Assembly: GCA_013286585.1 (NCBI GenBank)
Contig: JABDFK010000004.1
Coordinates: 26,469 to 90,468, forward strand
Direction: 5' to 3'
Length of the DNA stretch: 64,000 nt
Source: Deltaproteobacteria bacterium
Lineage (GTDB): Bacteria; Bdellovibrionota; Bdellovibrionia; Bdellovibrionales; Bdellovibrionaceae
Shown here: piece after piece, positions 52,746-61,240 of the stretch
Numbering within the stretch: position 1 is the first letter of the stretch
Layout: each line of letters starts with the position of its first letter
Position numbers and translations under genes: made by a program
Notes under the pieces: model-generated
Database searches by the model: none
What the model was told of the DNA's origin: nothing
The model's input: only the letters and a program-made list of their open reading frames with translations

Positions 52746-53387
52746 ATGGTGGTGGACGAAATCTGGGACCAGTTTTTTAAACCCGAAGTTCGAAAGCAGG
52801 GATTGCTTTGCCACCAAAAGGGCGCCGTTTTTCTTCAGATCAAAGCGGACACTCAAATTCAAGCCTTTATCAAAGGCAGTTCGCGCATCAAAGTTCACTT
52901 CGTTGCGAAATCGATCTCAAGCCCTTCGTTTGATGCTGACTGCACCTGTTCGGCCTCGGCCAAAGAACGCCTGTGCCAGCACATTTGGGCGACGCTGTTG
53001 ACGGTGCAAAAGGAATTTCCAGACTTCTTGGACTCTAAAAACGAAGTCAATAAGATCACTCAGATGAAGGCTGCAAACCCGGCGCAGGTATCAGCGAAAG
53101 CGAAACAGGCTGACTATCGAAAGCAGCAATATCAAAAACAAAAGCAGAAATTGAAAGAACTGAAGAGGGGCGACGTCGCTAAACCTGAACTTCCAGAAGA
53201 CGTAAAAAACGCCGTTCAATTTTTTTCAGAGAATGGGTTCACTTTCGCGACGCCCGTGGATCATTCGGAAATTACTAACGCCCGGAAAATTCTGGCGCGA
53301 GTGTTCCACCCAGATAAGGGTGGAACTCATGCTGAAGCCCTCACTCTCAATAAAAATTACGAGACTCTCATGGCTTGGTTCACTTGA
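52746..53387 (+). CDS. SWIM zinc finger and J-domain fusion protein
   Basis: A 213-residue protein with two recognisable modules. Residues 66-79 read C-T-C followed eight residues later by C-Q-H, a SWIM zinc finger (C-x-C-x8-C-x-H; Cys66, Cys68, Cys77, His79). The C-terminal 45 residues form a J-domain with A-R-K-I-L-A-R-V-F then H-P-D at 188-190 and an N-K-N-Y-E-T-L helix. A basic Gln/Lys-rich coiled linker joins them. SWIM binds nucleic acid or protein; J-domains recruit Hsp70. The pairing is uncommon. Convergent overlap of 8 bp with the next gene. Confidence 0.85.
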   Translation: MVVDEIWDQFFKPEVRKQGLLCHQKGAVFLQIKADTQIQAFIKGSSRIKVHFVAKSISSPSFDADCTCSASAKERLCQHIWATLLTVQKEFPDFLDSKNEVNKITQMKAANPAQVSAKAKQADYRKQQYQKQKQKLKELKRGDVAKPELPEDVKNAVQFFSENGFTFATPVDHSEITNARKILARVFHPDKGGTHAEALTLNKNYETLMAWFT

Positions 53388-54771
53388 TATAAACGGCCTG
53401 GTCCATGTCGTCTGCTAGCACATCATGATGAATATACAAATGATCATTGATGCATTGGATATCATTCTTGTCTAACATGGTTTTGAGGGCCTTATCAGTG
53501 GCTGCGTTGCCACTTTTACAAGGTCCCCAAGAGTTTCGCACTATATAGTCACACTGCTTGGCTTTGTCATTCCACTGTCTTCCAACCACTAGCATGGCGT
53601 GCGCGCCGCCGACGATTTTTTCTCTCACACCAATGAGAATGGGTACATGTTGGTCCATGCCTTCGTTGACCCCAAGAATGGGAACTTGTTTGGTCATCTT
53701 GTTGGCAGAGTCAAAAGAGCGAATGTCATTGATGGACAATATCATCGACCGTGGAGCACATGCCTGATCAATCATCGTTTGGAAAGAGGCATTCTTTCCG
53801 TCAGCAGGCTTTTGCAAAAGAACCTCAGCCATCTTTGGTGTGAGCTGATAATAACTGTCCAAGCGGCCATTCGTTAAGACTGCGTTCACTTGCCAGGTGA
53901 TCGCATTGTATGCATTCACGTTGTCAGGAAATTTATCGACACTACAGACTCCATTGGTGGCTGCAGCGTTGACGGTGTCAAAAATGTTTCCTCCGCTCAG
54001 CACGGGCATTTTAGTGGGACTCCACTGCGCATTTAAATCCAGATCTGGACTAGCCGCCAATCTTTCTTGCACAGCCAGATCAAAATAACTAACGGGCACA
54101 GCTAATTCACTGACAGCCTCAGATTTACCTGCGGCAATATCCAATCGGTGAAGCTTAAATCCGATCAGGTCAGATGCGGCAAAAGCATAGCAAAGTCCGC
54201 TGAATTGCTGGGTGCGAACTGGGCCAAGTTGAGGTTGGATGTCCTGCACATCCCCGCAGCTCTTTTTTTGCGCTGCTGGCATCGCGGCTACTTGTTGTTT
54301 CCAGCCATTGACCATGGCCTGAACGCGATCTGTTGCCAGGCCAAGACTTTGGTAGTCCTCAAGTTCACTATTGATGTCCACTCGGCCAGTGGCCAACTTG
54401 TCATTGATTCTGGATTCCAGCATCTGAACATACTGTCGTTCGGCCGCCGCCAGACCTGGAGACAAACTGTCGTCCGGAACCCGGCAGATTTTTTCTTTTT
54501 GAATCAGAAGCCGAATCAGATCTCCACCCATTCCATCATAATAGCGAGCGCTGACCGCGAAGGCGATACTTTGGGCATCTTCCTTGTCTTGCTCGGGACC
54601 GTGGCACTGCAGTGGATTGATGGGGCTCCCATCTTTGGTCACAAGATTGATCGGATAACACTTGCCGTTGTACTCACCCTCGACGTTTTCTTTGCAAGTC
54701 ACACCAGCCGAAGCATGCTGAACTAGCAACGACACAGAAACAGAAACAACCGCCATCCAACGCATGAGCAC
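53380..54771 (-). CDS. secreted papain-like (C1) cysteine protease
   Basis: A 463-residue protein with signal peptide (A-S-A-G at about residue 23), a propeptide-like helical region to about 170, and a C1 catalytic domain: the Gln of the oxyanion hole in R-T-Q-Q-F-S-G, nucleophile Cys194 in S-G-L-C-Y-A-F-A, His in G-G-A-H-A-M-L-V-V (about 390) and Asn in V-R-N-S-W-G (about 415). Domain order is the usual papain arrangement. It is exported and may act in the prey or envelope; that is inference from predatory lifestyle. Confidence 0.85.
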   Translation of the reverse strand: MLMRWMAVVSVSVSLLVQHASAGVTCKENVEGEYNGKCYPINLVTKDGSPINPLQCHGPEQDKEDAQSIAFAVSARYYDGMGGDLIRLLIQKEKICRVPDDSLSPGLAAAERQYVQMLESRINDKLATGRVDINSELEDYQSLGLATDRVQAMVNGWKQQVAAMPAAQKKSCGDVQDIQPQLGPVRTQQFSGLCYAFAASDLIGFKLHRLDIAAGKSEAVSELAVPVSYFDLAVQERLAASPDLDLNAQWSPTKMPVLSGGNIFDTVNAAATNGVCSVDKFPDNVNAYNAITWQVNAVLTNGRLDSYYQLTPKMAEVLLQKPADGKNASFQTMIDQACAPRSMILSINDIRSFDSANKMTKQVPILGVNEGMDQHVPILIGVREKIVGGAHAMLVVGRQWNDKAKQCDYIVRNSWGPCKSGNAATDKALKTMLDKNDIQCINDHLYIHHDVLADDMDQAVYIK

Positions 54772-54901
54772 CTCGGGTCGTGGAATAACAAGTTTTATGC
54801 CAAAAAAAGATTCCAGGTGCGCCAGCCTAGTTGTCTATAGAACTCACAGCTGTCGATATTTTAGACGCTGACTGGCTTTTGGCCGCCTTTTATGCCAGAA
54901 C

Positions 54902-55981
54902 ATGGCTATGCCAAAGCGCTTTGTTTTCATTGTCGAGGACCTCTATGGTGGAGGAGCACAAAAGGTGCTACTCAACACCGCCGAGGGCTTGCGTCAGCGC
55001 GGACATCACGTCAAAGTTTTTTTGCTCATCGACCGCCGGGATTTTGAGCCACCCGTGGGATTGTCCATTGAAAATCTGAATTTGGCCACGCGCTTCGTTC
55101 GCTCGGTTTCTTGGTCGCTGGTGGATCGCTGGGTCGCAAGCAAAATTGAAGCCCGTATTCAGCAGGAAAATCCCGACGTGGTGATCACCTGCAGCTGTGA
55201 CCGGTTCGCGCGTTTCCTTTCCGGAGAAAATATTTTTCATTGGATTCACAGCTCTATTCTTAACAATCGTCGCGGTTACCAACGTGCGAAGCGCAAAGCT
55301 CTTCAGTTCTACAGCGGTCGTCGTTTGATTTGTGTTTCTGAGGGCATTAAACACGAATTGCTGCACGAGATTCACTTGAAGCCTCGGGATATTCGCGTGA
55401 TTTACAATCCGTTCGATGCGCTCTCTATTTCGGTTCAAGCCAAAGGCAATTCTCATTTACAGCTGCCGACCAAATATTTTGTCAGTGTCGGCCGGATTGA
55501 GCCCCGCAAGAGACTGGATCGAATGCTTCGAGCCTATGCTCAAAGCGGTGCCCAATCCGATCTGGTGATCGTTGGTACGGGTCATGAAAAAGAAATTTCC
55601 AAACTGAAAAAGCTCGCGGGCCAGCTGTCCATTCAGACTCGGGTCCACTGGCTGGGATTTCTGAAAAATCCCTACCCGGTCATTCGCCAAGCACAAGCCC
55701 TGCTGCTCACTTCGGACCGTGAAGGCTTACCGACGGTTCTTATTGAAAGTTTGATTTGCCGCACACCCGTAATCAGCGTTGATTGTCCTACCGGTCCGTC
55801 AGAAATTTTGATCGGTCGTTGGAAGGAATTTCTGGTGCCCATGACTGAAGAGAAAAATCTGGCGGAAGCCATAGGCAAAATGGACCAGCAACGACCAGAG
55901 GTTCAGGAGCTGGATTATCGAAGATTCCTGTCGGAAGAGACTCTTCCCCAATTTGAAAAACTCACAGAGGCTACAAAATGA
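54902..55981 (+). CDS. glycosyltransferase family 4
   Basis: A 359-residue cytoplasmic sugar transferase. The N-domain starts V-F-I-V-E-D-L-Y-G-G-G-A-Q-K-V-L, typical of GT4, and the C-domain carries V-G-R-I-E-P-R-K-R-L-D-R, G-F-L-K-N-P-Y-P-V and the E-x7-E motif in S-D-R-E-G-L-P-T-V-L-I-E-S. It probably adds a hexose to lipopolysaccharide or another surface glycan. It overlaps the GT17 gene by 4 bp. Confidence 0.92.
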   Translation: MAMPKRFVFIVEDLYGGGAQKVLLNTAEGLRQRGHHVKVFLLIDRRDFEPPVGLSIENLNLATRFVRSVSWSLVDRWVASKIEARIQQENPDVVITCSCDRFARFLSGENIFHWIHSSILNNRRGYQRAKRKALQFYSGRRLICVSEGIKHELLHEIHLKPRDIRVIYNPFDALSISVQAKGNSHLQLPTKYFVSVGRIEPRKRLDRMLRAYAQSGAQSDLVIVGTGHEKEISKLKKLAGQLSIQTRVHWLGFLKNPYPVIRQAQALLLTSDREGLPTVLIESLICRTPVISVDCPTGPSEILIGRWKEFLVPMTEEKNLAEAIGKMDQQRPEVQELDYRRFLSEETLPQFEKLTEATK

Positions 55982-56808
55982 TCTACGACTGCTTTGCATT
56001 TTTTAATGAATTTGAACTACTGGAAATCCGGCTCAACGAACTCAATGACGTCGTTGACCAATTCGTTTTGGTGGAGGCCACCAGATCCTTTCAGAAGAAA
56101 GAGAAGCCACTTTACTTCGCCGAAAACAAAAAGCGCTTCGAAAAGTTTTTACCGAAAATCACTCATATCGTCGTGGACCAATACCCTAATTTTTTCACCC
56201 ATTGGCGGATTCCAAAAACCTGGGACTACGATGATCACCAAAAAGATCAACTGGCTCGGGGCTTAAAGAACTGTAAACCAGACGACGTGATCATCATTTC
56301 GGACTTGGATGAAATTCCACGTAAAGAAAAAATCCAGCAATACAAGCATGTCCCCGGAGTAAAAATTTTCCGTCAGAAGCTTTTTTATTATTTCTTGAAT
56401 TGTTTCGTCACCGATTACGACGAGCCTTTGACCCTCTCGCCCGACGGCAGCTACAAGCCTTGGCACGGCTCGCTGATGATGGACTATAAAGACTTCACGA
56501 CTGTGAAGGATGCCCGGCTGTGGAAAAATCAAAAGCGCAGCGACTTTGTGTACATCGAAGATGGTGGCTGGCATTACAGCTCTCTCGGCGGCGTGGAAAG
56601 AGTCATAGAAAAAATTGAATCCTACGCACACAAAGAATTCAACACGTCCGAATTTAAAGACGTGAAGCGGGTTGAAGAGCTTATGCGTTCGGGAAAAGAC
56701 CTCTTCGATCGAAAAATGAAGTCGAAATTCGTCCCAGTTGAGCAAGATTTACCCCATTATCTTCAGAGCCATCTGGCCCAGTACAAGCACCTATACCTGG
56801 ATGTGTAG
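55978..56808 (+). CDS. glycosyltransferase family 17
   Basis: A 276-residue protein with the GT17 pattern I-Y-D-C-F-A-F-F-N-E-F-E-L-L-E-I-R-L, then V-E-A-T-R-S-F-Q and D-V-I-I-I-S-D-L-D-E-I-P (metal-binding D-x-D). In eukaryotes GT17 is a beta-1,4-N-acetylglucosaminyltransferase; bacterial members act on surface glycans. ATGA overlap with the GT4 gene indicates joint translation, so the two likely modify the same glycan. The D-L-D-E motif marks the catalytic site. Confidence 0.9.
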   Translation: MIYDCFAFFNEFELLEIRLNELNDVVDQFVLVEATRSFQKKEKPLYFAENKKRFEKFLPKITHIVVDQYPNFFTHWRIPKTWDYDDHQKDQLARGLKNCKPDDVIIISDLDEIPRKEKIQQYKHVPGVKIFRQKLFYYFLNCFVTDYDEPLTLSPDGSYKPWHGSLMMDYKDFTTVKDARLWKNQKRSDFVYIEDGGWHYSSLGGVERVIEKIESYAHKEFNTSEFKDVKRVEELMRSGKDLFDRKMKSKFVPVEQDLPHYLQSHLAQYKHLYLDV

Positions 56809-56811
56809 GAC

Positions 56812-56851
56812 CTCAGAAAGTGGATGCCCTACAGGGCAACAACTTTCTGAG
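56812..56851 (+). repeat. CTCAGAAAGT-family hairpin
   Basis: CTCAGAAAGT (56812-56821) pairs perfectly with 56842-56851; an inner TGCCC/GGGCA stem sits in the loop. The outer arms match the hairpin at 215-254, but the core differs. It begins 4 bases after the GT17 stop and probably terminates that transcript. Confidence 0.7.
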
Positions 56852-56913
56852 TGCTAAAATGGCCCTTGGTGCAACCTCTTAAGCTAATGAATTTATTGAG
56901 TTTAATTATATTT

Positions 56914-56935
56914 CAGGGTTCCTAACAGGAACCTG
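56914..56935 (+). promoter_or_regulatory. hairpin in the pstS upstream region
   Basis: GGTTCCT (56917-56923) pairs with AGGAACC (56927-56933) around a 3-base loop, about 55 bases before the pstS ATG. It may lie in the leader RNA or be a protein site. No Pho box is recognisable nearby. Confidence 0.35.
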
Positions 56936-56990
56936 ACTTTACTGTCGGGTGCAAGCAGTAGAGATTGGGCCTACTAACCAAGGAATGCCT

Positions 56991-58043
56991 ATGAAAATCG
57001 GACAGTACATCAATATTAATTTGGCCGTGACGACTCTTGTGGGCCTGATAGCACTGATGCTTTCGTTGCGCGTTTTAGCGGCGACGCCAGTGTTGCTCAA
57101 TGGTGCTGGCTCTACATTTGTGGAACCGATTTACACCAAGTGGTTTACGGAGTACCAAAAAATCGACAGTGAAGTGACCGTGAACTATCAAGGGATTGGC
57201 AGCGGTGGTGGAATTCGGCAGTTGATTCAAGGCACGATTGATTTTGGTGCCAGTGATGCGCCGATGACTGCGGAAGAAGAAAAATCAGCGAAGCTTCCGG
57301 TGATTCACCTTCCGATGGTGATGGGTGCTGTGGTGATTAGCTACAATTTGAAAGTGGACAAACCGATCAAGCTCACGGGCCCGTTGGTGGCAGATATCTT
57401 CTCTGGAAAAATAACGAAATGGAATGATGCCAAAATCGCCAAGGTGAATGCTGCGATGAAACTTCCAGATTTGGCCATTGTGGTGGCGACTCGATCTGAC
57501 GGATCTGGAACCACTGCGGTGTTTTCGGATTACTTGGCTAAGGTCTCTCCGGAGTGGCAGGGCAAAGCTGGGAAAAATGTGGATTGGTTCAAGGGATCCC
57601 TCGGCGCCAAAGGCAACGCCGGCGTTACCGGCTTGATTCAACAGACCGAAGGCGCGGTCGGCTATGTGGAGTTGATTTACGCACTCGAAAATAAACTTCC
57701 CTACGCACTTATTCAAAATAAGAAGGGCGAGTTCATCGATGCCAGCTCTCGCTCGGTAACGGCAGCGGCCGGTGGAAAAGTCGTGGATGAAATGGTGAAG
57801 CATCAATTTAAAATTTCCATCACTGATTCAGACGCTAAAGGTGCTTATCCGATCTCATCATTCAGTTGGATGCTGGTGTTCGATGGAATGGACAAAGACA
57901 AGGGTTCCAAATTATTGAAACTAGCCCGCTGGACCATGAGTGACAAAGCTCAGGCATTGGCGTCGGACATCAACTATGCGCAGCTGCCTAAAGCTTTGCG
58001 TGAAAAAGTTTTAAGCCAGATTGACAAGGTGAAGACCCATTGA
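56991..58043 (+). CDS. pstS: phosphate-binding periplasmic protein PstS
   Basis: Periplasmic receptor of the high-affinity phosphate ABC importer. The 350 residues have a signal peptide to about 31 (V-L-A-A), then L-N-G-A-G-S-T-F-V-E-P-I-Y (phosphate-binding loop), G-I-G-S-G-G-G-I-R-Q, and D-G-S-G-T-T-A-V-F-like S-D-G-S-G-T. AAGGA precedes ATG 56991; the frame opens 42 bp earlier without one. The last 4 bases overlap the pstC start. Confidence 0.96.
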   Translation: MKIGQYININLAVTTLVGLIALMLSLRVLAATPVLLNGAGSTFVEPIYTKWFTEYQKIDSEVTVNYQGIGSGGGIRQLIQGTIDFGASDAPMTAEEEKSAKLPVIHLPMVMGAVVISYNLKVDKPIKLTGPLVADIFSGKITKWNDAKIAKVNAAMKLPDLAIVVATRSDGSGTTAVFSDYLAKVSPEWQGKAGKNVDWFKGSLGAKGNAGVTGLIQQTEGAVGYVELIYALENKLPYALIQNKKGEFIDASSRSVTAAAGGKVVDEMVKHQFKISITDSDAKGAYPISSFSWMLVFDGMDKDKGSKLLKLARWTMSDKAQALASDINYAQLPKALREKVLSQIDKVKTH

Positions 58044-58960
58044 AAAGACGTGAGGTCCGCTGGTCGGACCTACTCTTTTTTAATAGCCTGCGCGCGCTGG
58101 CGTTGTTGATTATTTTGGTTTTCATCAGCATTTTTGTTTTTCTCTACATAAGCTCTGCAGAAACTTTTAATACCATTGGCTGGAAGTTTTTTATTTTGCA
58201 GGACTGGAGTACCAATGGCGGTCGCTTTGGCGCTCTGGCCTTTATTTACGGAACGGTCTTGTCTTCCTTGATTGCAATATTGCTAGCGACACCAGTGTCT
58301 GTGGGTTCTGCACTTTTTTTGACAGAGATCGGTCCGAGAGTTCTACGTCGACCGGTGCAAATGTTGATTGAATTGCTGGCGGCCATTCCTAGCGTGGTCT
58401 ATGGACTGTGGGCGATCTTCGTTTTAGCTCCGTTTGTGAAAGATCACATTCAGCCGGTGCTGCGGGGAATGACTCCGGGTCTTGAACTTTTTCAAGGACC
58501 ACCGTTCGGGCTTGGGCTCTTTACCTCGGGATTGGTGCTGGCGATTATGATCACGCCGACGATCACAGCCATCTGCGTGGAGGTCTTTCGTTCCATCCCT
58601 CTCATTTACCGTGAGGGTGCGAAGGCCCTCGGTGCAACCACTTGGGAAACCATCCGACTTGCGGTGCTGGGGCCAGGCCTGGCCGGAATTTTTTCTGCGG
58701 TGATTTTGGGTTTGGGTCGTGCGATGGGTGAAACCATGGCGGTCACGATGGTCATCGGCAATCGCGCCGATATTTCGGCTTCTCTATTTTCGCCGGCCGC
58801 CACCATGTCCAGTGTGATCGCGAACGAATATGGCGAGGCCAGCGCTGGGCTGCACTTGTCCAGTCTGTCGGCCATCGGTTTGACTCTGCTACTTGTGTCT
58901 ATGGTGGTGAATGGTTTTGCGCGAGTGGTGATTTGGCGAGTGACCCGAGGTGCAAGATGA
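58040..58960 (+). CDS. pstC: phosphate ABC transporter permease PstC
   Basis: Inner-membrane permease subunit, 306 residues with six helices. The start codon is TTG at 58040, overlapping the pstS stop (TTGA), with AGGTGAAG upstream; no ATG gives the N-terminal helix. The EAA-like loop reads Y-R-E-G-A-K-A-L-G-A-T-T-W-E-T-I (about 195-210), and A-M-G-E-T-M-A-V-T-M-V follows. Overlaps pstA by 4 bp. Confidence 0.95.
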   Translation: MKRREVRWSDLLFFNSLRALALLIILVFISIFVFLYISSAETFNTIGWKFFILQDWSTNGGRFGALAFIYGTVLSSLIAILLATPVSVGSALFLTEIGPRVLRRPVQMLIELLAAIPSVVYGLWAIFVLAPFVKDHIQPVLRGMTPGLELFQGPPFGLGLFTSGLVLAIMITPTITAICVEVFRSIPLIYREGAKALGATTWETIRLAVLGPGLAGIFSAVILGLGRAMGETMAVTMVIGNRADISASLFSPAATMSSVIANEYGEASAGLHLSSLSAIGLTLLLVSMVVNGFARVVIWRVTRGAR

Positions 58961-59829
58961 AGGGCATTCATTCTTCATTCATGCTCGAGCTATCTGCGGG
59001 TCGGAAGGTGCGCAATTGCGCCGCTCAGATTTTAATTTCTTTGGCGGCACTACTGGCGATCGTGCCATTGGTGTTTGTCTTCGTTCACGTCATTAAATCC
59101 GGAATGCCAGCGCTGAACCTGGCCTTCTTCACTTCGCTGCCATCGCCGGTGGGACAAAGTGGTGGTGGCATGGCCAATTCATTGATAGGAAGTTTGATCT
59201 TGGTGGTCTTTGGCACTGTGATCGGAATTCCCATCGGCGTTTTCGGCGGAGTTTTTCTTTCTGAATACGGAAAGGGAAAGATCGCATTTTTTATGAGATT
59301 CTCTGTGGATCTTTTGACCAGTGTACCCAGCATCGTCGTGGGCTTGTACATCTATTCGATGGTGGTGGTGCCGACCAAGACGTTCTCTGCCTATGCGGGT
59401 GGATTGGCGCTGTCTATTCTGATGTTTCCGTTTGTGGTGAAAACCACCGAAGAAGTTTTGCGCCTGATTCCTCAGCACATTCGCGAGGCCGGTTTGGCCC
59501 TGGGGATTCCACGGTGGCGGGTGATCGTGTCTATCGTGCTGAAGGGTGCAATCCCCTCAGTGACCACGGGGATTTTGCTGGGCATTGCCCGCATCGCGGG
59601 TGAAACAGCGCCGTTGTTATTCACGGCTTTTGGAAATCGCTTTTGGCCCCACGGACTGAATGAACCCATGCCCAGCTTGCCCGTGCAGATTTACAGTTAT
59701 GCCATCAGCCCCTTTGAAGAGTGGCACAAACAGGCATGGGCAGGGGCTTTGCTCCTGATGTCCATGGTGTTTCTTTTTAATCTAGTTGCACGGCTGCTGC
59801 TTTTTCGGGATAAATCTGGTCACAACTAA
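58957..59829 (+). CDS. pstA: phosphate ABC transporter permease PstA
   Basis: Second permease subunit, 290 residues, six helices. The typical cytoplasmic loop R-E-A-G-L-A-L-G-I-P-R-W-R-V-I (about 178-192) contacts PstB, and G-I-A-R-I-A-G-E-T-A-P-L-L-F-T-A-F-G-N is the family signature. ATG 58957 overlaps the pstC stop (ATGA); the stop TAA overlaps the pstB ATG (TAATG). Confidence 0.95.
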   Translation: MKGIHSSFMLELSAGRKVRNCAAQILISLAALLAIVPLVFVFVHVIKSGMPALNLAFFTSLPSPVGQSGGGMANSLIGSLILVVFGTVIGIPIGVFGGVFLSEYGKGKIAFFMRFSVDLLTSVPSIVVGLYIYSMVVVPTKTFSAYAGGLALSILMFPFVVKTTEEVLRLIPQHIREAGLALGIPRWRVIVSIVLKGAIPSVTTGILLGIARIAGETAPLLFTAFGNRFWPHGLNEPMPSLPVQIYSYAISPFEEWHKQAWAGALLLMSMVFLFNLVARLLLFRDKSGHN

Positions 59830-60596
59830 TGGTTCAAAAAGAGTTAGTCCTTTCTATCAAAGATCTGCACGCGGGTTTCGGCAGTGCCGAAATCGTGAAA
59901 GGCATTTCTATGGACATTCATCGCCAAGATTTGGTGGCGCTGATCGGACCCTCTGGCTGCGGAAAATCCACTTTCTTGCGCTGCCTGAATCGGCTTCATG
60001 AAGAAACGGAAGGAGCCTGGGTGCGCGGCAAGGCCGAGCTCTTCCAACAAGATCTCTATGAGCGTGGTGCGGACCCGGTAGAGATTCGCTCGAAGATCGG
60101 CATGGTTTTTCAGAAACCGAATCCATTTCCGTCCATGTCGATTTATGACAATGTGGCGGCGGGGCTAACGATTCGTGGAATCAAGAAAAGATCCTACGTC
60201 GCCGATGTGGTGGAGTACTGCTTGAAGCAAGCCGCTCTTTGGGAAGAAGTGAAAGACAAGTTGAAAGCTCCGGGCACCAGTCTTTCCGGAGGCCAGCAAC
60301 AAAGGCTGTGTATCGCCCGCACACTGGCCATTAATCCACCAGTGATTTTAATGGACGAGCCCACCAGCGCCCTGGATCCGATCTCTACAGCTAAAATTGA
60401 AGAGCTCATCACAGAGCTGCGCAAACAAGTCACAATCATCATCGTCACCCACAATATGCAGCAAGCCGCGCGGATCTCTGATAAGACGGCGTTCTTCCTA
60501 CTGGGAGAGCTGATTGAGTACGGTGCGACTTCTGAGGTCTTCACCACACCGAGAGAAAAGAAAACAGAAAGTTACATCACCGGCCGTTTCGGCTGA
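59829..60596 (+). CDS. pstB: phosphate ABC transporter ATPase PstB
   Basis: ATP-hydrolysing subunit driving phosphate import, 255 residues. Walker A G-P-S-G-C-G-K-S-T at 40-48, Q-loop M-V-F-Q-K-P-N-P-F-P-M-like segment, ABC signature L-S-G-G-Q-Q-Q-R, Walker B V-I-L-M-D-E-P-T-S-A-L-D and a V-T-H-N-M-Q switch His. phoU, which usually follows, is absent. The coq4 gene is convergent, stops 2 bp apart. Confidence 0.96.
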   Translation: MVQKELVLSIKDLHAGFGSAEIVKGISMDIHRQDLVALIGPSGCGKSTFLRCLNRLHEETEGAWVRGKAELFQQDLYERGADPVEIRSKIGMVFQKPNPFPSMSIYDNVAAGLTIRGIKKRSYVADVVEYCLKQAALWEEVKDKLKAPGTSLSGGQQQRLCIARTLAINPPVILMDEPTSALDPISTAKIEELITELRKQVTIIIVTHNMQQAARISDKTAFFLLGELIEYGATSEVFTTPREKKTESYITGRFG

Positions 60597-60598
60597 GG

Positions 60599-61240
60599 CT
60601 ATACTTTAATCATCGATCTGATTTTTTCCAGCGGCTCTGTGAGTAGGCTCTCAAAGCGATAATTCAGCAGAAATTCGGCACTCTTTCCCCTTTGATAGGC
60701 GTCCACACACTTTGAAAAAATACGTGGAGTACTGGCAGGATTGTGCTTCAACAAATTGAGAAGTCCGGCAGCGATCAGCATGACCGAGGTGGGAGAATTA
60801 ATTTGCGCCAAGGTGAAAGCTTGAACTTCACTTTCACCTTGCGGCGAAACCTCATAGCCCAGCAATACATGCCACAGATCATGCGAGATGTAGAGCCTGC
60901 AAGAAATGTAATCCACGAATCTTTCTGAATTGGTCTGCGGATAAAAATTCAGTTTCAAATTATTTTTGAGCAAGTGCTGGGCATAGGCGTGTCCCAGAGT
61001 TCCCTCTGGCATCTTCTCCAGATCTTCCATGTCAGGAAGATCTGGAGTCCATTTCTCTATCCAGGCCTGGTGAAACGGAAGATGCTTCTGAACCTCTGCC
61101 TCGAGATCGGAGATCATGGTCTGATTTTGCCGCAAGGACCGGCCAAGCTCACTCATTTTAAAAATGAGCTTGGTGTCGGTGGGATCTTTGACAAACTTCA
61201 AAAACAGCAGACCTAATCTGGCCTCTTTAAGAAACTCCAT
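60599..61240 (-). CDS. coq4: Coq4 family protein (ubiquinone biosynthesis)
   Basis: A 213-residue protein matching COQ4: M-P-E-G-T-L-G-H-A-Y-A (about 77-87) and the zinc-like motif H-D-x-x-H-x11-E at His120, Asp121, His124, Glu136. In eukaryotes COQ4 organises the coenzyme Q synthesis complex and was recently linked to C1 decarboxylation and hydroxylation of the head group; bacterial members probably do likewise. Its ATG lies directly after the glnA3 TGA, so it is translated from the same mRNA. Confidence 0.88.
   Translation of the reverse strand: MEFLKEARLGLLFLKFVKDPTDTKLIFKMSELGRSLRQNQTMISDLEAEVQKHLPFHQAWIEKWTPDLPDMEDLEKMPEGTLGHAYAQHLLKNNLKLNFYPQTNSERFVDYISCRLYISHDLWHVLLGYEVSPQGESEVQAFTLAQINSPTSVMLIAAGLLNLLKHNPASTPRIFSKCVDAYQRGKSAEFLLNYRFESLLTEPLEKIRSMIKV

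Noticed and set aside
56860..56990. Possible Pho box before pstS
   Set aside because: Only a single CTGTC and no second block at an 11-bp distance; the hairpin at 56917-56933 is the only clear structure.
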